Positions 33,449 through 46,900 are shown, counted from the stretch's first letter. The stretch: DNA of 48,377 bases from Hypsibius dujardini (GCA_001579985.1 LRSR01011951.1:1-48377), one strand, 5' to 3'. Numbers and translations: made by a program. The notes: a model not told the origin generated them from the sequence alone.

Positions 33449-36400
33449 AAATCTGTTCATTTGTCTGTCTGTGCATAACGCTGCCACTCTAGCGCACAAC
33501 TGAGTTCGTTCGGTTTGACTACCCCAAAGTGGCATGTTTACCTCTCGTTCCCGCTCCTTCAATTCTGCCTCCTTCTCGCGGACTTTATTAACAAACGACG
33601 TTCTCGTCTCCTCCTCCTTCTGCCGGTACTTTTGTTCATTAGTCTGCCGCAGCCGCGTGATGGTCTCCATGAAGTTCTGCGGCTCGTTCTCTCCGTAGCC
33701 CAACTCGGTCATCCTCCGGTCGCGGTACACTTCATAGTGGCGCAGATTGGTTGTCTGCATGAGGTGGTCCATGTTCACGCGCAGCAGAGCCTCACGGAAG
33801 CGGGTAAAGTCACAGTGCGCTTCATTCTCAACTGCAAAAAATCATCCATGAAAAATGTAAATCACTGTAATTGAAAGATAAGTTCGACTTTTACAATCAT
33901 TATATGTGCCTGAAAGCTCGCATAATTAATATTCACTTTGTATGTTTGTCCCCAAGCAATTGCCAGACATCCTAAATAGCTTCCTCTTTCGCTGTTTGCC
34001 CGGCTGTCGGCCGGCCTGTGTAATTGCCTGCATGAATGTCTGTTCTCTTCACTGTATGTTTATCTGAAAGTCTGCGTCATCCAACGTCCATTGGTCTGAT
34101 AAATGTCAGAGTCACCAACTGGCTGTCTGCCTTAACGTCTATGCATCCCGCTGCCTGTTCGTTTAAATTTTCGTGCCATCAACTGATAGTTTGCCTGTGT
34201 CCTAGAATATACGATTGTCTGGATGTCTGTTCTTTTCGCTGTATGTTTTGTCTGAATGTCTGTGCCACCAACTGGCTGTCTGCCTTAACGCCTATGCCTC
34301 CCGCTGTCTGTTCGTTTAAATGTTCGTGCCATTAACTGGCTGTCTGCCTGTGTCCTAGATTGTATGATTGTTTAGATGTCTGAGCCTTCACTGTCTGCTT
34401 GTCTGAGCCACCAATTGACTGTTAGTTTGCCTGCGCTCGTAACTTTCTTCTGTTTTTTCATCTGCCTTGTTTGAAATGCCTTTAAATTAATGATGCATTC
34501 GCTTACTGTCGACAATGCCCCATGGGTAAACACGCGCTCGCGCCTTATGACCGGCCACTTCGTGCACTTCCGAGCTGCCCACCACTGCAAATGGCACATC
34601 AGCCTACACAAACAACAGCGAAAAAAAACAATAAAAGGTAATGAAAAAAGCCAGCAAAGTATTGGAGTACTACTACCACCTCCACCTACATTCATCTTGC
34701 GATTCAAGTCGGCCACTTGGCCGTCGTCCTCAGGGAAGCTGTAGATGCTGATCTTGTGCTGGTGAATCTCCGCCATTATCTGTGCGGTAAAGAAAAAGGT
34801 TTACAGACACGATATCCCAATATCGGAATACATAATTAAATACATATAAATCAATCCATTAAATTTTTAAATGATCTTGGGTCAATGGGGGAAGGGTAAT
34901 TGAGCTTAAACTGGGGAATAACTAAATCATAAAACGAAAGAAGATGATTTAAAACAAAGCATTTCGAAAATAATTTAAATTCCGAAAATATCATTAATGT
35001 GACGCTACGAGAAGCTATCCTCCGCTTGGCGAAAAAATAAGACTATTAATTATAACTGATATCAATCCATAAGTTGTTACTAATAAAATTTAGTTTAAGA
35101 AGGAAGGATTTAATTAATTTTACATTAAAGAATAATTAAATGAATAAAAACTTCTGAAAAATGAAAAGGACAACGAATATGAAATAATTTGCAGAATGAG
35201 GGGTTAACTTAAAAACTAAGTGGATAAATGAAAACAGCGAGATATAATTATTTTACCGGACCGGACGGCATTAATTTAAATGTCAAATGAGTTGAGGGCA
35301 ACGATGAAAACAGAAAATACATTCATATGATCGATTGATTGATTGATTTTCAACTGAATGAATGTGGTTAATTTCTATTAAGTTACAGACCCGACTACTC
35401 TGTACATGATAAAAACTAAATATTACAAAAATAAATTTACAAGAACACAATTGAGCCATTTGTGTTCCGAGACAGAATCATTTTCCTATAGCGATGTTGA
35501 AGCATTCTCAAAAATGAAGTAAGATTGCGGTTAAAAAAATAGTAATTGTAGTGTTCGTCTTCACGACAGAAAGTAGGTCAAATGGACTGCGGTTTTTTGT
35601 TCCGAACCAATCGCGAATCAATCATTCTTCTCTTTGTTTGACGTACCCGACGTTTAAAGCTGTCCAGCTCTTTTTTGGTGAGCGAGTCGCCGCGAGCAAT
35701 CACCGGTATGATGTTCACCTTGTTGCTCAGTAGCTTCATACATTCCAGGTCCAAAGCGCGGACACTACACAGCAAAGGAAAAACGAGAGAAAAAGCAGCA
35801 GGTGAGAACACGAAATGTAACGATTAATTGGTTCGACGCCGCGGGAAGCCGTGAGTTTACTTTACTCTACTTTTCAGTTGCGGGGGAAAAAAGACAAAAG
35901 AAAAAAGTGAAGCGACGACATAAAGTAAACGGACAAGCGCACGGCGGTTGAACAAAACACCTAATAATTAACCGCACATGTATAATTCAGACCGACGTGC
36001 AGAAGCGTAAAATGAATTTAACAGGAAAACAAGTAACCGCCATAACAACAATGCAAACACATGAGACCGACATGCAGCCATAGAAAACAAAGTTAATGCG
36101 ACAGACAAGCAAAGTCTGGAAGACATTAGAGGAAACTAAGTTTCTGGACAGAAACAGACAGACGAAATGGAACCAGACGACCAGTAGAAAGTTCTCAAAG
36201 ACCGACAGGCCGGTAAAGCATGAAAAATAATGAGGCAGCTAAATCGACTGTAGAAAGACAACCAGGTAAGGGAGGCAAGCAATCATAGGTAGACAGGTAG
36301 TAAGACCGAGCAGACAGACAGAAAAACAGGCAGACAGACAAGCAGAAAGACAAACAGATAGGCAGGCAGGCAAACAGACAGATAAAGAGTGGGAGGCAGA

Positions 36401-39400
36401 CAGGAAGATACCACACAGTCAGGCAGGAAGATATACCAGCATAAATTGTGAGCACATACGATAGCAGCCAGACAGGCATGAACGAAGACCGGCAGACTGA
36501 CAGACACAGGTAGTGGGACACGCAAGCAAACAGTGGCAGACAAATGGTGACAGACAAATAGATATACTTCAGGGACAGGCAAGCAAACAGGTAGAAAGAT
36601 AAACAGATAGACTGGCAAACAGACAGACTGTGAGATATGCAGACAAACATACAGACAGGCACAACTGAACGGACAACAGATTTTCGAAACATTCAATCCA
36701 CAATCAAGGTATCCCATACTTTGATCCGGTGGGTGCGAGGAGGAATAAGCAGACGTGGATGCGAGTGTCCTTGTAATCGGACAGCCGGCGGACCACTTGA
36801 CTCTCTTCTTGAAAGTAGGCTTCATACTGTTTGTCAATGTACTCGACGATGCCTTGACAGCTGAAATCAAGCAAAAAAAACGCACAGCCTCAATAAATGA
36901 AAGACTCTCTTGCCGTCGGTCCCTCATTAATCACTAGCAATACCACTATCATCTTCTATCTCGCCCACACCGCGTGCGCACGCTTTCACGTCGAAAAATG
37001 ATGAAGCGTGTGATTTTGACTGTCGGTTATGGGTAGTGTCTATCGCTTCGCAATACCTGTCGGTCATGTTGAGCTGATCTCCGTAACCCTTGGTCTCAAT
37101 GATGGTCAGGTGCAGCCGGACAGATCCTTCCTCCAATTCTACCGGCAAAACGAGAAGACTTGTGATTATAGGCTCAAAATATGATAAAAAACAGACTCCT
37201 TGAAGTGTCCATCTGCCTAAAAGTAAATCTACACTATATCTACTTTGTCGGTCTGTCTGTCTCTTTATCGATTGTCTAGTTGCTTGTCTGTCTACTTGCA
37301 TGTGTGACTGATTATCTAGTTCTAGGCTGCCTGCCTGTATGACAGTTGCGGACGCATTTGTCTGCCCAAAGTATTTCGATTACTGACTAACTGTTTGACT
37401 GTCTGTCTGCCTCTGTGTCGGTGTCTGTCTGTCTATATATCTGACTGTCTGCATTCCTATGCGTGCCTATGCGTGTCGTTGTCTGTCTGGTTCTCCTTTG
37501 GCTATTCGCCTGCCTGTGCACCTCGCTATTCTGCCTTCTTTCTGAAGTGAGATTGTAGGCCAAGGAACGTGAAAGAAACGGTAGACAAAAAGACGCCGTT
37601 GTTTGTCTGGGGGAATTAATAAAAAAACGGATCGTAAAGCGGCGACCTACGGAAAGCGTGCTTGTCGAGGGTGACGCTGTCGTGCTGGTAGTCGCCGGGT
37701 GGTAGCTTGAAGTCGTAATTGAAGAGCGAATTGATGAGCGTTGATTTGCCGATTCCCGTCTCACCTGCAAAAAAGAGACACCGAATATCAGAAACATCGT
37801 CAACAGGCGTAGTGTTGTGTTGTATCGGCGATGAGATGCGAGCTTCTCTCGTGATGGTGTCGCGATCGGTTCGTGTGGTCATTATCGCGTGTAATGAGAA
37901 GCAGTAAAATGGAAATGATACCGACACGTTATACACCAATTTTTGGAAGTTAATGGGCACAACTCTGACGGACATAAAACAGCAGGGCGGTCACATGTTT
38001 TCTCTACATGTCATTTTAGCATACATTTTAATTGCAACTGAATGTATAAAAAATAATATAAATAGCTGGAAGTCTATTTATATAAATATATATTTACTGT
38101 ATATAAATAAATTACAGTGTTTAATTTGAATACCGTAATTATTACAATAGTTATACAAAATTTAAAGAAAACCAAAAACTTAATCTGTTATCTTGTTTTA
38201 AAAATATCTTCCACTCACAATTTCGACAAACAATTCACAAAATTCACATTTTTACAATTTAAAAGTTCTCGCAAATTGAGTCTTCCTGCAAACGACATTG
38301 TCATAAAGTGCAAAACTATGAAAACTAATTCTCAACATTTTTCGTGAGACAATTTTTCTGGCACCAACACGGTCAAAATCAAAATTAATTATCATTTATG
38401 AGTAAAGAAGGTTGCTGAAGGCCATAAAAATCGTTATTAAAAATGCATAAATGTCAGCCAAAATGTTTTTTGGACACTTTCGGTAAATGCTGCTCAACAA
38501 ATAATATCCAACAAACGGCCTCCCATAAATATACAAACCAATGAAAGTTGCATAATTTAACCGGCGAACAAATCACCTACCTTGATTGAAAGAATATTCC
38601 TTTACCGCAATTATATTTCGTCAACCGTGGATAACTAGTTTTTTTTGGCAGACAAACAGGGAATTCGATCGAACCCGCCGTATATAATTTCAAAACAATT
38701 TCTTTTTTAAGTCACACAAAATTTATCGGCATAACCTCCTCCACCTCATTCGCCCGAACTATATTAGTAACAAAGAGAAAATTGGAATGTGACAGAAAAT
38801 TGGTCGAAACAAAAAAAGACCACAAAATGACTGTCACAATCTCACAGATGCCCAGAACGAATTCCCTGATTCCCACACCAATAAAGAAGTAATTCATGAA
38901 GAAGAAAAATTTGATATAAACGATTTGGGATATAAAGATATGTTGGCAATTTACCAAATCATTAGATCTAACCGTGAAATTAAATCAATTTATACATGAT
39001 ACAGTGAACGTCATCACATGCGCCATATTACTAAAAAATCGATTTCCACCAAACAAACCTGAATTTCTTCCCTTTCTAACTCTAAAATGATTTTTTGAAG
39101 TTGAAAATCGTTTGAAAACCGTATCAAATTAAAAAATTCATTAATTCGAACAAAATCAACAGGTTGCAGTCCGAGACGTCTTCCAAGGTTTTACCATGCA
39201 TCCGCCCCATCAACTCATTCCCCGCTTCCCTTACCGATCACAAGGACGTTGAAAACAAATCCAGCCTTCGTGGCTTTGTTGACAAACTGCACGGGTAGAC
39301 TCTCAAATCCGACATTCTGGCTGGCCAGCAGCTTCACCGTCCGCACCTTCACTCCCTCCGCGTCCACCAAATTATTCCCCTACAACCAAACAACCCATTT

Positions 39401-40912
39401 CCCACCCCCGCACATTTCCAACAGCCCAACCATCGCCCCTTCCACTAACATTGACCAAATCATCTGCACCACTCCGGGCGTCCATGAATTCCTCCACATT
39501 GCGCTCATGCAGGCCACGAATCCCGCCGTGATGGACGTCCATTTTTTCCGCCGCCAACATTCCCAATTCCACTGCAATATTCACGTCTGAATGGATCTTT
39601 TTCACAGCAAGGGACCGTAAATCGATTGAAAAGTTCACGGCGACCTGGTGCGTGGGATGCGAATGGAGTGTCAATGCGATTGTCTGCCAGCGCCGAGGTG
39701 TCTGTTGATGTTGTCGGTAGTTGAAATTTACGACTGCTGCTGTGCAGTTCAGACGGTTCACTCGTGGGTGTGGCTTGGCGGTGATGAACCGGGTGAACGA
39801 TAGATGACTCCGCCTCCTCGCTGACGTCATCGTCATCGTCCGTATCGCTAGGCGGCGCTGGTGCGCGATTCCCGCTCAAGTAGGATGGAGGGGTCAGTGT
39901 TGACTGGATTAACGCCTGGTGAAAGGAAATATTTTCACAATGTTTGCAGTGGGTCTGAGAAGATTAGTGAGGGTTACGGGACGGAGGTTAACACTGGAAG
40001 TCCGGTTGGAGCTGAATTCGGAGGCTCGACCGCCGGGAGAGCCGCGGTTGAGGTCGTTCAGCGTGGCGGTGGTCCACTTGTATTTATCCGTGGAAGAAGT
40101 TACGCTGCTAGAAGTGGAGAGGGTGCTGCCTCGATTGGAGCCGTTGGTGCTGCCGGAAATCCAGCGCTGGAACTGTGAAAATTGAAAAACAGCAGGATAA
40201 TCAAATACGCCAATCAATCAATATACCAACAAACTGCACTGCAACAAATTTAATCAACTAGTCACACACGCACTGGAAAACTGTCGAGGCATTCTAAAGC
40301 AACTATATTTTCAGTATTGTGTTTCAAATTTAAATCAAATTATATTAAACTCAGATGAAGGGATTAATCTGGAAGGAAAAACAAAAACAGGAAATACCAA
40401 TTAAAATAAACCGAATAAGCGTTCATATAAACAAATATCGTTCGGGATATAAACGCATTGCATATTTTATTTAAATTCAAACACGTTATTTAAACACTAA
40501 ATTAGAGCAAATATCTCAACAATACCAGTGCAGAAACTCGGAGGAAACATAAGTAAACGAAAAAGATCATCTCAATCAAGCAAGTCATCTGAAGGCGGAA
40601 ACGGAGAGTGAAAAATCTCAAAATATTATTTCTAATCTCTCTCAAGACCTCAATCAATCGATCGACTGAAACATGCATCAAATGCCTCTCATAAAGCGTG
40701 AATCAACTGATCAATGCATCAGTTGCTGCACGAACCTCTCTCACCCTGGATCGAAACCCTTTCATCTTCTTGCGTTTGATCACCGGTTCGCTCTCCGGAG
40801 AACTTCGCGAGGAAGTCGGCGTGTTCTTCACCTCCCGTTTGGATCCACTGGAAACGGTCTCCTGGGGAATTTTCGGTCCGAAAACTCCGTAAACAGAGCT
40901 GAGTGAATCCAT
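33147..40912 (-). CDS. Septin, SEPT6-group-like, with long N-terminal extension
   Basis: Thirteen coding exons join in phase on the minus strand: 40912-40745, 40172-39978, 39915-39732, 39571-39450, 39379-39235, 37764-37651, 37138-37057, 36860-36720, 35764-35647, 34779-34690, 34603-34507, 33831-33542 and 33311-33147 (636 residues). Septins are GTP-binding proteins that form filaments under membranes and at division sites. Residues 1-223 are a Ser/Pro- and Asp/Glu-rich extension. Then come [14 protein letters not shown]-loop GETGIGKST (272-280), ETKGYGDQ (324-331), the [13 protein letters not shown] septin block, [23 protein letters not shown] (401-410), [28 protein letters not shown] and a C-terminal coiled coil. 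GDQ after the G3 box resembles the SEPT6 group. An acceptor two bases before the ATG implies an upstream leader exon. Exons 2-4 rest on splice-site choice. Confidence 0.9.
33400..33448. repeat. (CTGT)n microsatellite
   Basis: About twelve tandem CTGT units, with looser copies on both sides (33361-33475). It lies in the intron before the last septin exon and gives false open frames on the minus strand. Confidence 0.95.
34034..34400. repeat. Tandem duplication, 187-base period, in a septin intron
   Basis: The segment starting GAATGTCTGTTCTCTTCACT (34034) recurs from 34221 as GGATGTCTGTTCTTTTCGCT. Both contain CCAACTGGCTGTCTGCCTTA and CTGTTCGTTTAAAT. A shortened third copy starts near 34374. 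Confidence 0.85.
36100..36660. repeat. Degenerate (CAGA/CAGG)n-rich intron segment
   Basis: Loose ACAGACAG, AGGCAGGCA and ATAGATAG words fill the septin intron between exons 35764-35647 and 36860-36720. The long minus-strand frames here (36195-36927) are Cys/Leu/Ser-rich repeat translations running into the real exon. Confidence 0.85.
37765..39234. other. Large septin intron, AT-rich
   Basis: This intron separates the exon ending VLVI-G from the P-loop exon, so it splits the first Gly of the P-loop after its first base. Apart from AT-rich low complexity (38040-38110) I see nothing in it. Confidence 0.75.
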
Positions 40913-40914
40913 TT

Positions 40915-41955
40915 CTGCAGTGAATACAAGTACGAAACAGAATAAGTAGAAATCAATCGTCTTTTGCCAGATCATGGAGCGATAAACCGATTGATTTCTC
41001 CTCTTTCCGTCCCAAATACCCCACACTGATTTTTGCCCTCAAAACAATCACTTTCTGCTGTGAGACTCCCAAGAAATTACCGAAATTAATAAAGAATTAA
41101 ATTTTTTTGATCTGCTCGAAAACAGTTTTACAATCTGAACGGTAAAGTGAAAAAAATGAGTGTGCATAACGGTGGAAATTTGGGTTGATCACCGATTGTC
41201 ATCAATCAATCAATCACAATAACATCAGGCGGGATATATAAATGAGGTGGTCATTTACATCTTACCGCGTTTGTGGCGTGCAAAGTAGGTTAATTAGAGT
41301 GGGACAAGAAAAAAAACCCCTGGCAGTTGTGTAGGATCTGAAGTCGGTTGTAATGTTGGCATGGTTCAGTTGCAACCGCGATTTTAAGACATTGTGACGG
41401 CGGTTGCGGCCGCGTAGCAACTTTTTCAATCAACCAATCAACCACCCACAGTAATCAACTGCAACCGCGGTTGCAACCGAACCGTGCGAACACTAGCCGG
41501 TTGATAGTTGGCCCACAATTGCATAAAGACCAGAAAAATGAAACAAACAACAGGAAAAGTTCGCTGATTCGCTGATTCGATTCGAAGTGCTGCGTCACTT
41601 GATTGCTTGATGGATTAGGGCAATCGGTCGGCTCGCACCGGCCCACGGGTCGATTTTGCAGCTCAGGAGTTGCGGTTTGCGGGAAAAGAGCGGGAGAACC
41701 GCTGACCGGTCACACACGACTGGAAAAACTTTTCACTTACATGTTGCCTGATGCGAGCATGCGTCATTTTTTAACGTGAATTCGACTCCAAACGGAAACT
41801 TCGGAACGATTTAATAAAGATACATTATTATTCGTATTTTTCTCATTTTGCCCTCTGACTGAGATTTTGAATTAATTACAGTCGTCGTGGAACAAATCCC
41901 TCCTTCTTTCTATTGTCGCATTTTTTTAAAATGCATTCAAAATTTGTAAAGAGTT
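40915..41955. other. Region upstream of the septin coding start
   Basis: This should contain the septin leader exon(s) and part of the divergent promoter region shared with the gene at 43939. CAATCAATCAATC words and a CAACCGCGGTTGCAACCG-type short inverted motif (about 41370-41480) are present. I could not place a transcription start. Confidence 0.4.
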
Positions 41956-42026
41956 TTATAAAAACCAGTCCTGAGAGACTTCTTCCCCAAAAAGTTGCAA
42001 TTGCGAGTGAAAACTGGTTTTTATAA
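41956..42026. repeat. 14-bp inverted repeat hairpin
   Basis: TTATAAAAACCAGT at 41956-41969 is exactly complementary to 42013-42026, with a 43-base loop. Confidence 0.8.
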
Positions 42027-42325
42027 CATACCTACTAATACCATATTTATGGGACCATTTGCAACAAAATTACTCAGGTGTGTAGAAGGAATTCTTTATG
42101 CATGTACGATTTCCTATAAAATTTTGAATAAACCGGGGTAGGGTCGGGATGGCAAAAAATAAACTTAGTGGTAAGTCAACCTGTTTCTTAAACATTTATA
42201 ATAATGAATCTTAATAATTTTCAGACATTGTTCTAAATAAGATCGTCCTATATCCCGATTATATGATCGGGTATTTGGATGCATTCAAAATAATAACCTC
42301 AATCCTTCTACAACAGATAAACACA

Positions 42326-42443
42326 CATGGCAAAAACCTTGCGCTAACCGAGTTAAGCCATCATACTCGTTTGACGCATGGCTGTTTCACACAACCCCAA
42401 GTTACAGTGCTTAATTCGGTCAGCGCAAGGTTTTTGCCACATG
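42326..42443. repeat. Foldback hairpin with arms of about 33 bases
   Basis: CATGGCAAAAACCTTGCGCT... (42326-42358) pairs with 42409-42443 (...GCGCAAGGTTTTTGCCACATG) with two substitutions and a two-base insertion; the loop is 50 bases. Its form is like the hairpin at 22816-22904. Confidence 0.85.
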
Positions 42444-43170
42444 TATACATGTACTTTGACGTGCATCAGTATTACGGTACAAGTTCGCAGTATTCGTGAC
42501 CCCCTACCCGATACTTAAATTCGATACCCTCCTTCGTGCGGTAATAAACCATGTCAAGATGTACCCGTGGTGGTAAGCGAAAAGAAAAGGGTTTTCTAGG
42601 ATGGTGTAATCCGATTCCCTAATTATATACATGTACCCCAACACATTCTTCATCCGCTGCAGTCGTGCTAGAGTGAGTAGACAGGGATATTGCCTAATGA
42701 TTTCCTCCAAAAAAGCGTGGGAAAGTATAACTCCATAACTTATGCACCAGCCAGTACATTTTTTCGAAACAAAAATAAAACCAATTGGAAATCTTTCTGA
42801 ATTTTTTTTCGGAAAAAATCACACCAGCAAATTCCGTCCCATCTGAAAGAATTGCAGCAGCATTAATCACTCATAATAATTTTCAGTTAAACGGAGGCTC
42901 GTCAAACTCTCTTGTGACGAGAGGAAAAATTAGGCAACGCTAGATCGCCAAACAGTGCAAATTCAAAAACAATTTGCAAGATGGTTTTGGCTTGAATTTT
43001 AAATTTGTTTTAAGTCACATTTAGGAAAATATCTTGGCATTAGCGACCAATTTGGGATGAAAGAGATTCTGATCAAAATTTGGTTCGTTTTGAGCTGATG
43101 AGTGTGAAAAAAGGAATAATGTTACAAAATCCCTTTACTTCCCCTTAACTAATCCCCTTGCTTCATCCCC
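42444..43170. other. Non-coding spacer
   Basis: AT-rich sequence between the hairpin and the GC-rich island preceding the guanylate cyclase gene. No supported features. Confidence 0.45.
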
Positions 43171-43174
43171 TCCG

Positions 43175-43545
43175 TCAACAGCGGAGCACGTTCGAACGAG
43201 GAACGCGAGATCCCCACGCAAGGTTTCCTCTTGCTCGCTCGTCGCTCCTCAACTAAGCTCAAGAGGACTGACAACCAAGGGGAGGAGGAGGAGGCAGTCA
43301 ATCGATTACCCATCCAGTTGCGGAGGCGAAGCGCTCGTTCATTTCTCCACTACCCCAACGACACGGAGAGTTCCTCCCTGTCGTACTCACTCCTTGTCAT
43401 CCGAGCACATGTACCACTGCACCGCATGATACTTGCTTATTCGCAGGCTAGTTCCGCTTGCAAGTGAATTTTTTCTCCTTCTTCTGCACCTCGGGCTCCG
43501 TGTGTGTGTTCACCTTCCTAAAAACCTGGGGACCTGTTTCTAAAG
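43175..43545 (+). other. Possible 5' untranslated first exon and promoter of the guanylate cyclase gene
   Basis: A GC-richer island ends in a donor-like TAAAG|GTACGA (43545/43546). The next acceptor (GCCAG at 43935) lies three bases before the ATG at 43939. A 78-codon frame at 43231-43467 has no motif and is probably chance. The exon start is unknown. Confidence 0.3.
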
Positions 43546-43938
43546 GTACGAGAAATCTGTTCTAATTTTGGCGGGGGTAGAGTTAACAGTTTGGTAATTC
43601 AAACATCAACCAACGCTTTGTTTTGCATACAATAAACTACATGCTTTTTCAAGCTAGGTTTTTTTTTCTGAAAAATGTTTGAAATAAATTGTTGGTATTT
43701 TAGACTTTGTTTGTCATTGCTTTAGTTTCGATTAAAAAAAGATTAATATTTTAAAATTGTTTTTTTTTCCTAAAGAACACATCTATGTTTTTTCGAACAA
43801 ACTTCTGCATGATTCACTGTTTATTAACGCCATTTCGAAATGAATGCAACAAATAATTTGCGCTTGTTTTCTTCGTTTTATTTCTTCACTAAAATTGCGT
43901 TCAACTATTAAGTGTTTTGTTTTTTGTCTTGCCAGAAA

Positions 43939-46900
43939 ATGACCTGCCCCTTTTCGGGCCACAACGGCACGAATGGGCTCCTCCACAACAACCACGACAG
44001 CGGGCTCGCCACATCCGACAGTCCCGTCCCGGACTCGGAAGCGGATCCCGCGACGGGAGGCGGAGGGAATGGGGAAGCAAAACGGCTGAATCTGCGACAC
44101 CTGACCAAGGCCGTGGGGACCTTTGTTCTCATTCCGGTAAGCAACACACACGGCATGGTAGTGTTATAGCAAATGCATGGTGACTCAATTACATGTTTTA
44201 CACTTGACGCGTGTAACGACAGCTGCGCGGGAAGAAACACTTGAAACTCTTTATATCGGAGGATAAGATCGATAAATAAAGCGCGAAGTTTAACGCCAAC
44301 GTCTTGAAGAGATTTAAGTGTTTTTCTATCGCTGTCTGCTTGTTATACGGAGATACGTATTTGTAACATATAGATGGATAATCTTTTTAGTTAACTCAAA
44401 ATTTGTTATTATATATATAAAGTTATTTAGTTTAGTTTTTATTGTAACAAACGTTTTTAGTCTAGTTTTAGTGGAAATTAGTTGAATAATATTAGGTATT
44501 TTTCAGTTTTTCCTAGTTAAATTATTAGTAACTAAGAAGTTTAATTTGTTTTTAAGTCAACTATAAAACTAAAGCCGAGACATTAATAGGTTGGTTTGCA
44601 AATGGACTAATTCTTGGTGGTGAACAAAGTATGAAATGAGTGGCCGCATATATTGATCTAAAACTCCAAAGTTGTTCATGATGCTGTTGCCAAAAAACAA
44701 TTGTGATCCATCAAATGTTGGCAAGCACTCCAAGTTTCCAATAATAATAGCATTAACGTCTTTCATTCAGGAAAGGAAAATTTTAAATTAAATTAGCTAT
44801 AGGTAAATACATGAAGGTTGTTTTTATTGGGTTCACAGTAACGACGAATCCGTCTTGAAAGTTTGTTTAAACATGGAAAAATGGACAAAAGTGTTGCATT
44901 CTGTGCTTTAAAAAATATTCCTTGAAACGAGAAGTAAATATTTTTAACCACGTTTTGCGATGAACGCAGATTTCCCCTTTTTTGCCAGTTTGCTACAACG
45001 AATGTGTGCCGTGTTGTTGATCCCACATATTGTAGACAGTCCCAATATTTCACCACCAAATCTCTCATTTCAGACGAACTTTTTACGAGCAGCGCTGCGT
45101 TCGGTGATTCTTCGGGCAGCGCCGGATTTGTGGGCCACATTGCGGTAAGCCTTCCGGACAACACGACTCAGATTTCTCAGTACCTTACTTGCAGTTTTAC
45201 TTTCCTGACAGAATGGAATTATCACTCAGCGAGGAACAATTTGTCTTGGACCCCTCCGGTGCTGGGCAAACGTACGATTTTGAGGGTGTGGAACTGATTG
45301 CGGACATCGTCCGTCGAGCCCATGGGCGACTGGGTAAGTCCGCGAGGTTTGCATATATCCTTAGTTAAAACTGTTGCCGGAAATAACACTTCTTACCGCT
45401 TTAGTAAAATCATGTTCTCCGATTGCTTTTATTTGGAGACAATTAAAGTAAAGTCGGTTCTTTACTTCATTTTCAATTGAAAACCTTTTCAATTAAACTT
45501 GTTTTGCTGCAATGCTGGATTTCAGCAAAAAATTTCTGTCATTTGGTTTGAAATAAAACTTTCATCAATTGAAGAATTTTTCGATATCTAAAATCTTCTA
45601 TATAAAATTCAAACAAATACCACCGCAAACCAATTAAAAATGGTCGCTTTGTGGGTAAGCGTCAAGGAAAATATGTCGTAGCAAAATCCATATAAATATT
45701 TGGACTGTGTTTATATATTCCAGTGGATTTTAAATTTGAAACTGTAAGCTTCATTGTTTTTAAAAACAGTAGTATTTTACGCATCTATAAAAATGAAATT
45801 AATTAAGTACATTGTTTCGGTAGGAATCTCAATGCCGGAGCTGTGGAAATGCCTCGGCCGGGAGTTCGCTACCCTCACCTACCAAGCGTACCCTTCCGCA
45901 TTGCGTTGCGTCGGATCGACGGTTCAGGACTTTTTCGGCAGCCTTGACTGCTTTCACGGCCATCTCGCCAAGGCGGAGGAGTTTCGCACGTTCCGCTGGT
46001 CGCCGCCGTATGTGCGCTGTGTGGCGCGCGGCGACGACCTCGACATCCAGTACGCCACCGATGTGGACCGACCGCTCGATCTGCTGCATTTTCTGATCGG
46101 TGTGGTGGAGCAAGTCGCCAGCAGCGTCTTCAGCGTCCAGGTCAGGGGCAATATCTACAATTTGTGAACCCGAAGATAAACTCCACTGCCATTAAATAAA
46201 TTGTAGTTAATTAAAATTAAATTGTAGTTAAATTGTTAATAATAGTTGAATTGTTAAATTGTTAAATTGTTAAATGTTAAATACTTAAATTGTTGTTGAA
46301 TTGTAGTTAATTAAAATTAACTAATTGCACACAGGATAAAAGTTTAGAAATTAAAATCTACAAATTAACAAAAATAGAATAAATAGTGTTTTTTGTTATT
46401 GATTTATTTTGTTTTAATATTGTATGAGTTGTAACTACTAGACTCTTGGCCTGCGTTTAGTTGATAAATAAAATTGGCGGAGTAATATTGTATTAGTATT
46501 CCTCGTTGCGCGTTTGAGTTAGCAACAATAATTTAATTTTTTTTAGATAAGAAAAATCGTAACTACTAATACATTTATGATTAGAACTTCATGGGGTTTT
46601 GCTAACGGTTGAGTAAAATTTTACTATCGCTATCAGCCAACTTGAACAGCAGAAATAAACATATGTGGAACAGTTAATAAAACAAAAGTCCGAAAAGGCT
46701 TATAGTTTAAAATTTTGGCATTAGCTAATTTTAGTTTTAATTACATTTTACAAAAGTTAAGCCCTTTGGCTTACTTGGGTAATTATTCAAGTGCCAAATT
46801 CAGAATCATTTGGAAATATTTTTTTCATTTATACCTGTATATTTGTAATGAATATAAAAATATATGACGCCGAAAAAGTTGGGCAAAATTAGTTTTTGTG

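Noticed and set aside
33353-33475. CTGT array as a possible CRISPR or regulatory array
   Set aside because: Units are four bases without spacers; it is a plain microsatellite in a eukaryotic intron.
34372-34776. 134-codon minus-strand frame reading [12 protein letters not shown]
   Set aside because: The septin exon 34603-34507 uses a different frame ([20 protein letters not shown]); the long frame is a shadow reading through an intron.
36195-36927. Cys/Leu-rich minus-strand frames of 165-214 codons
   Set aside because: Only 36860-36720 of this span is a septin exon; the rest is a CAGA-rich intron.
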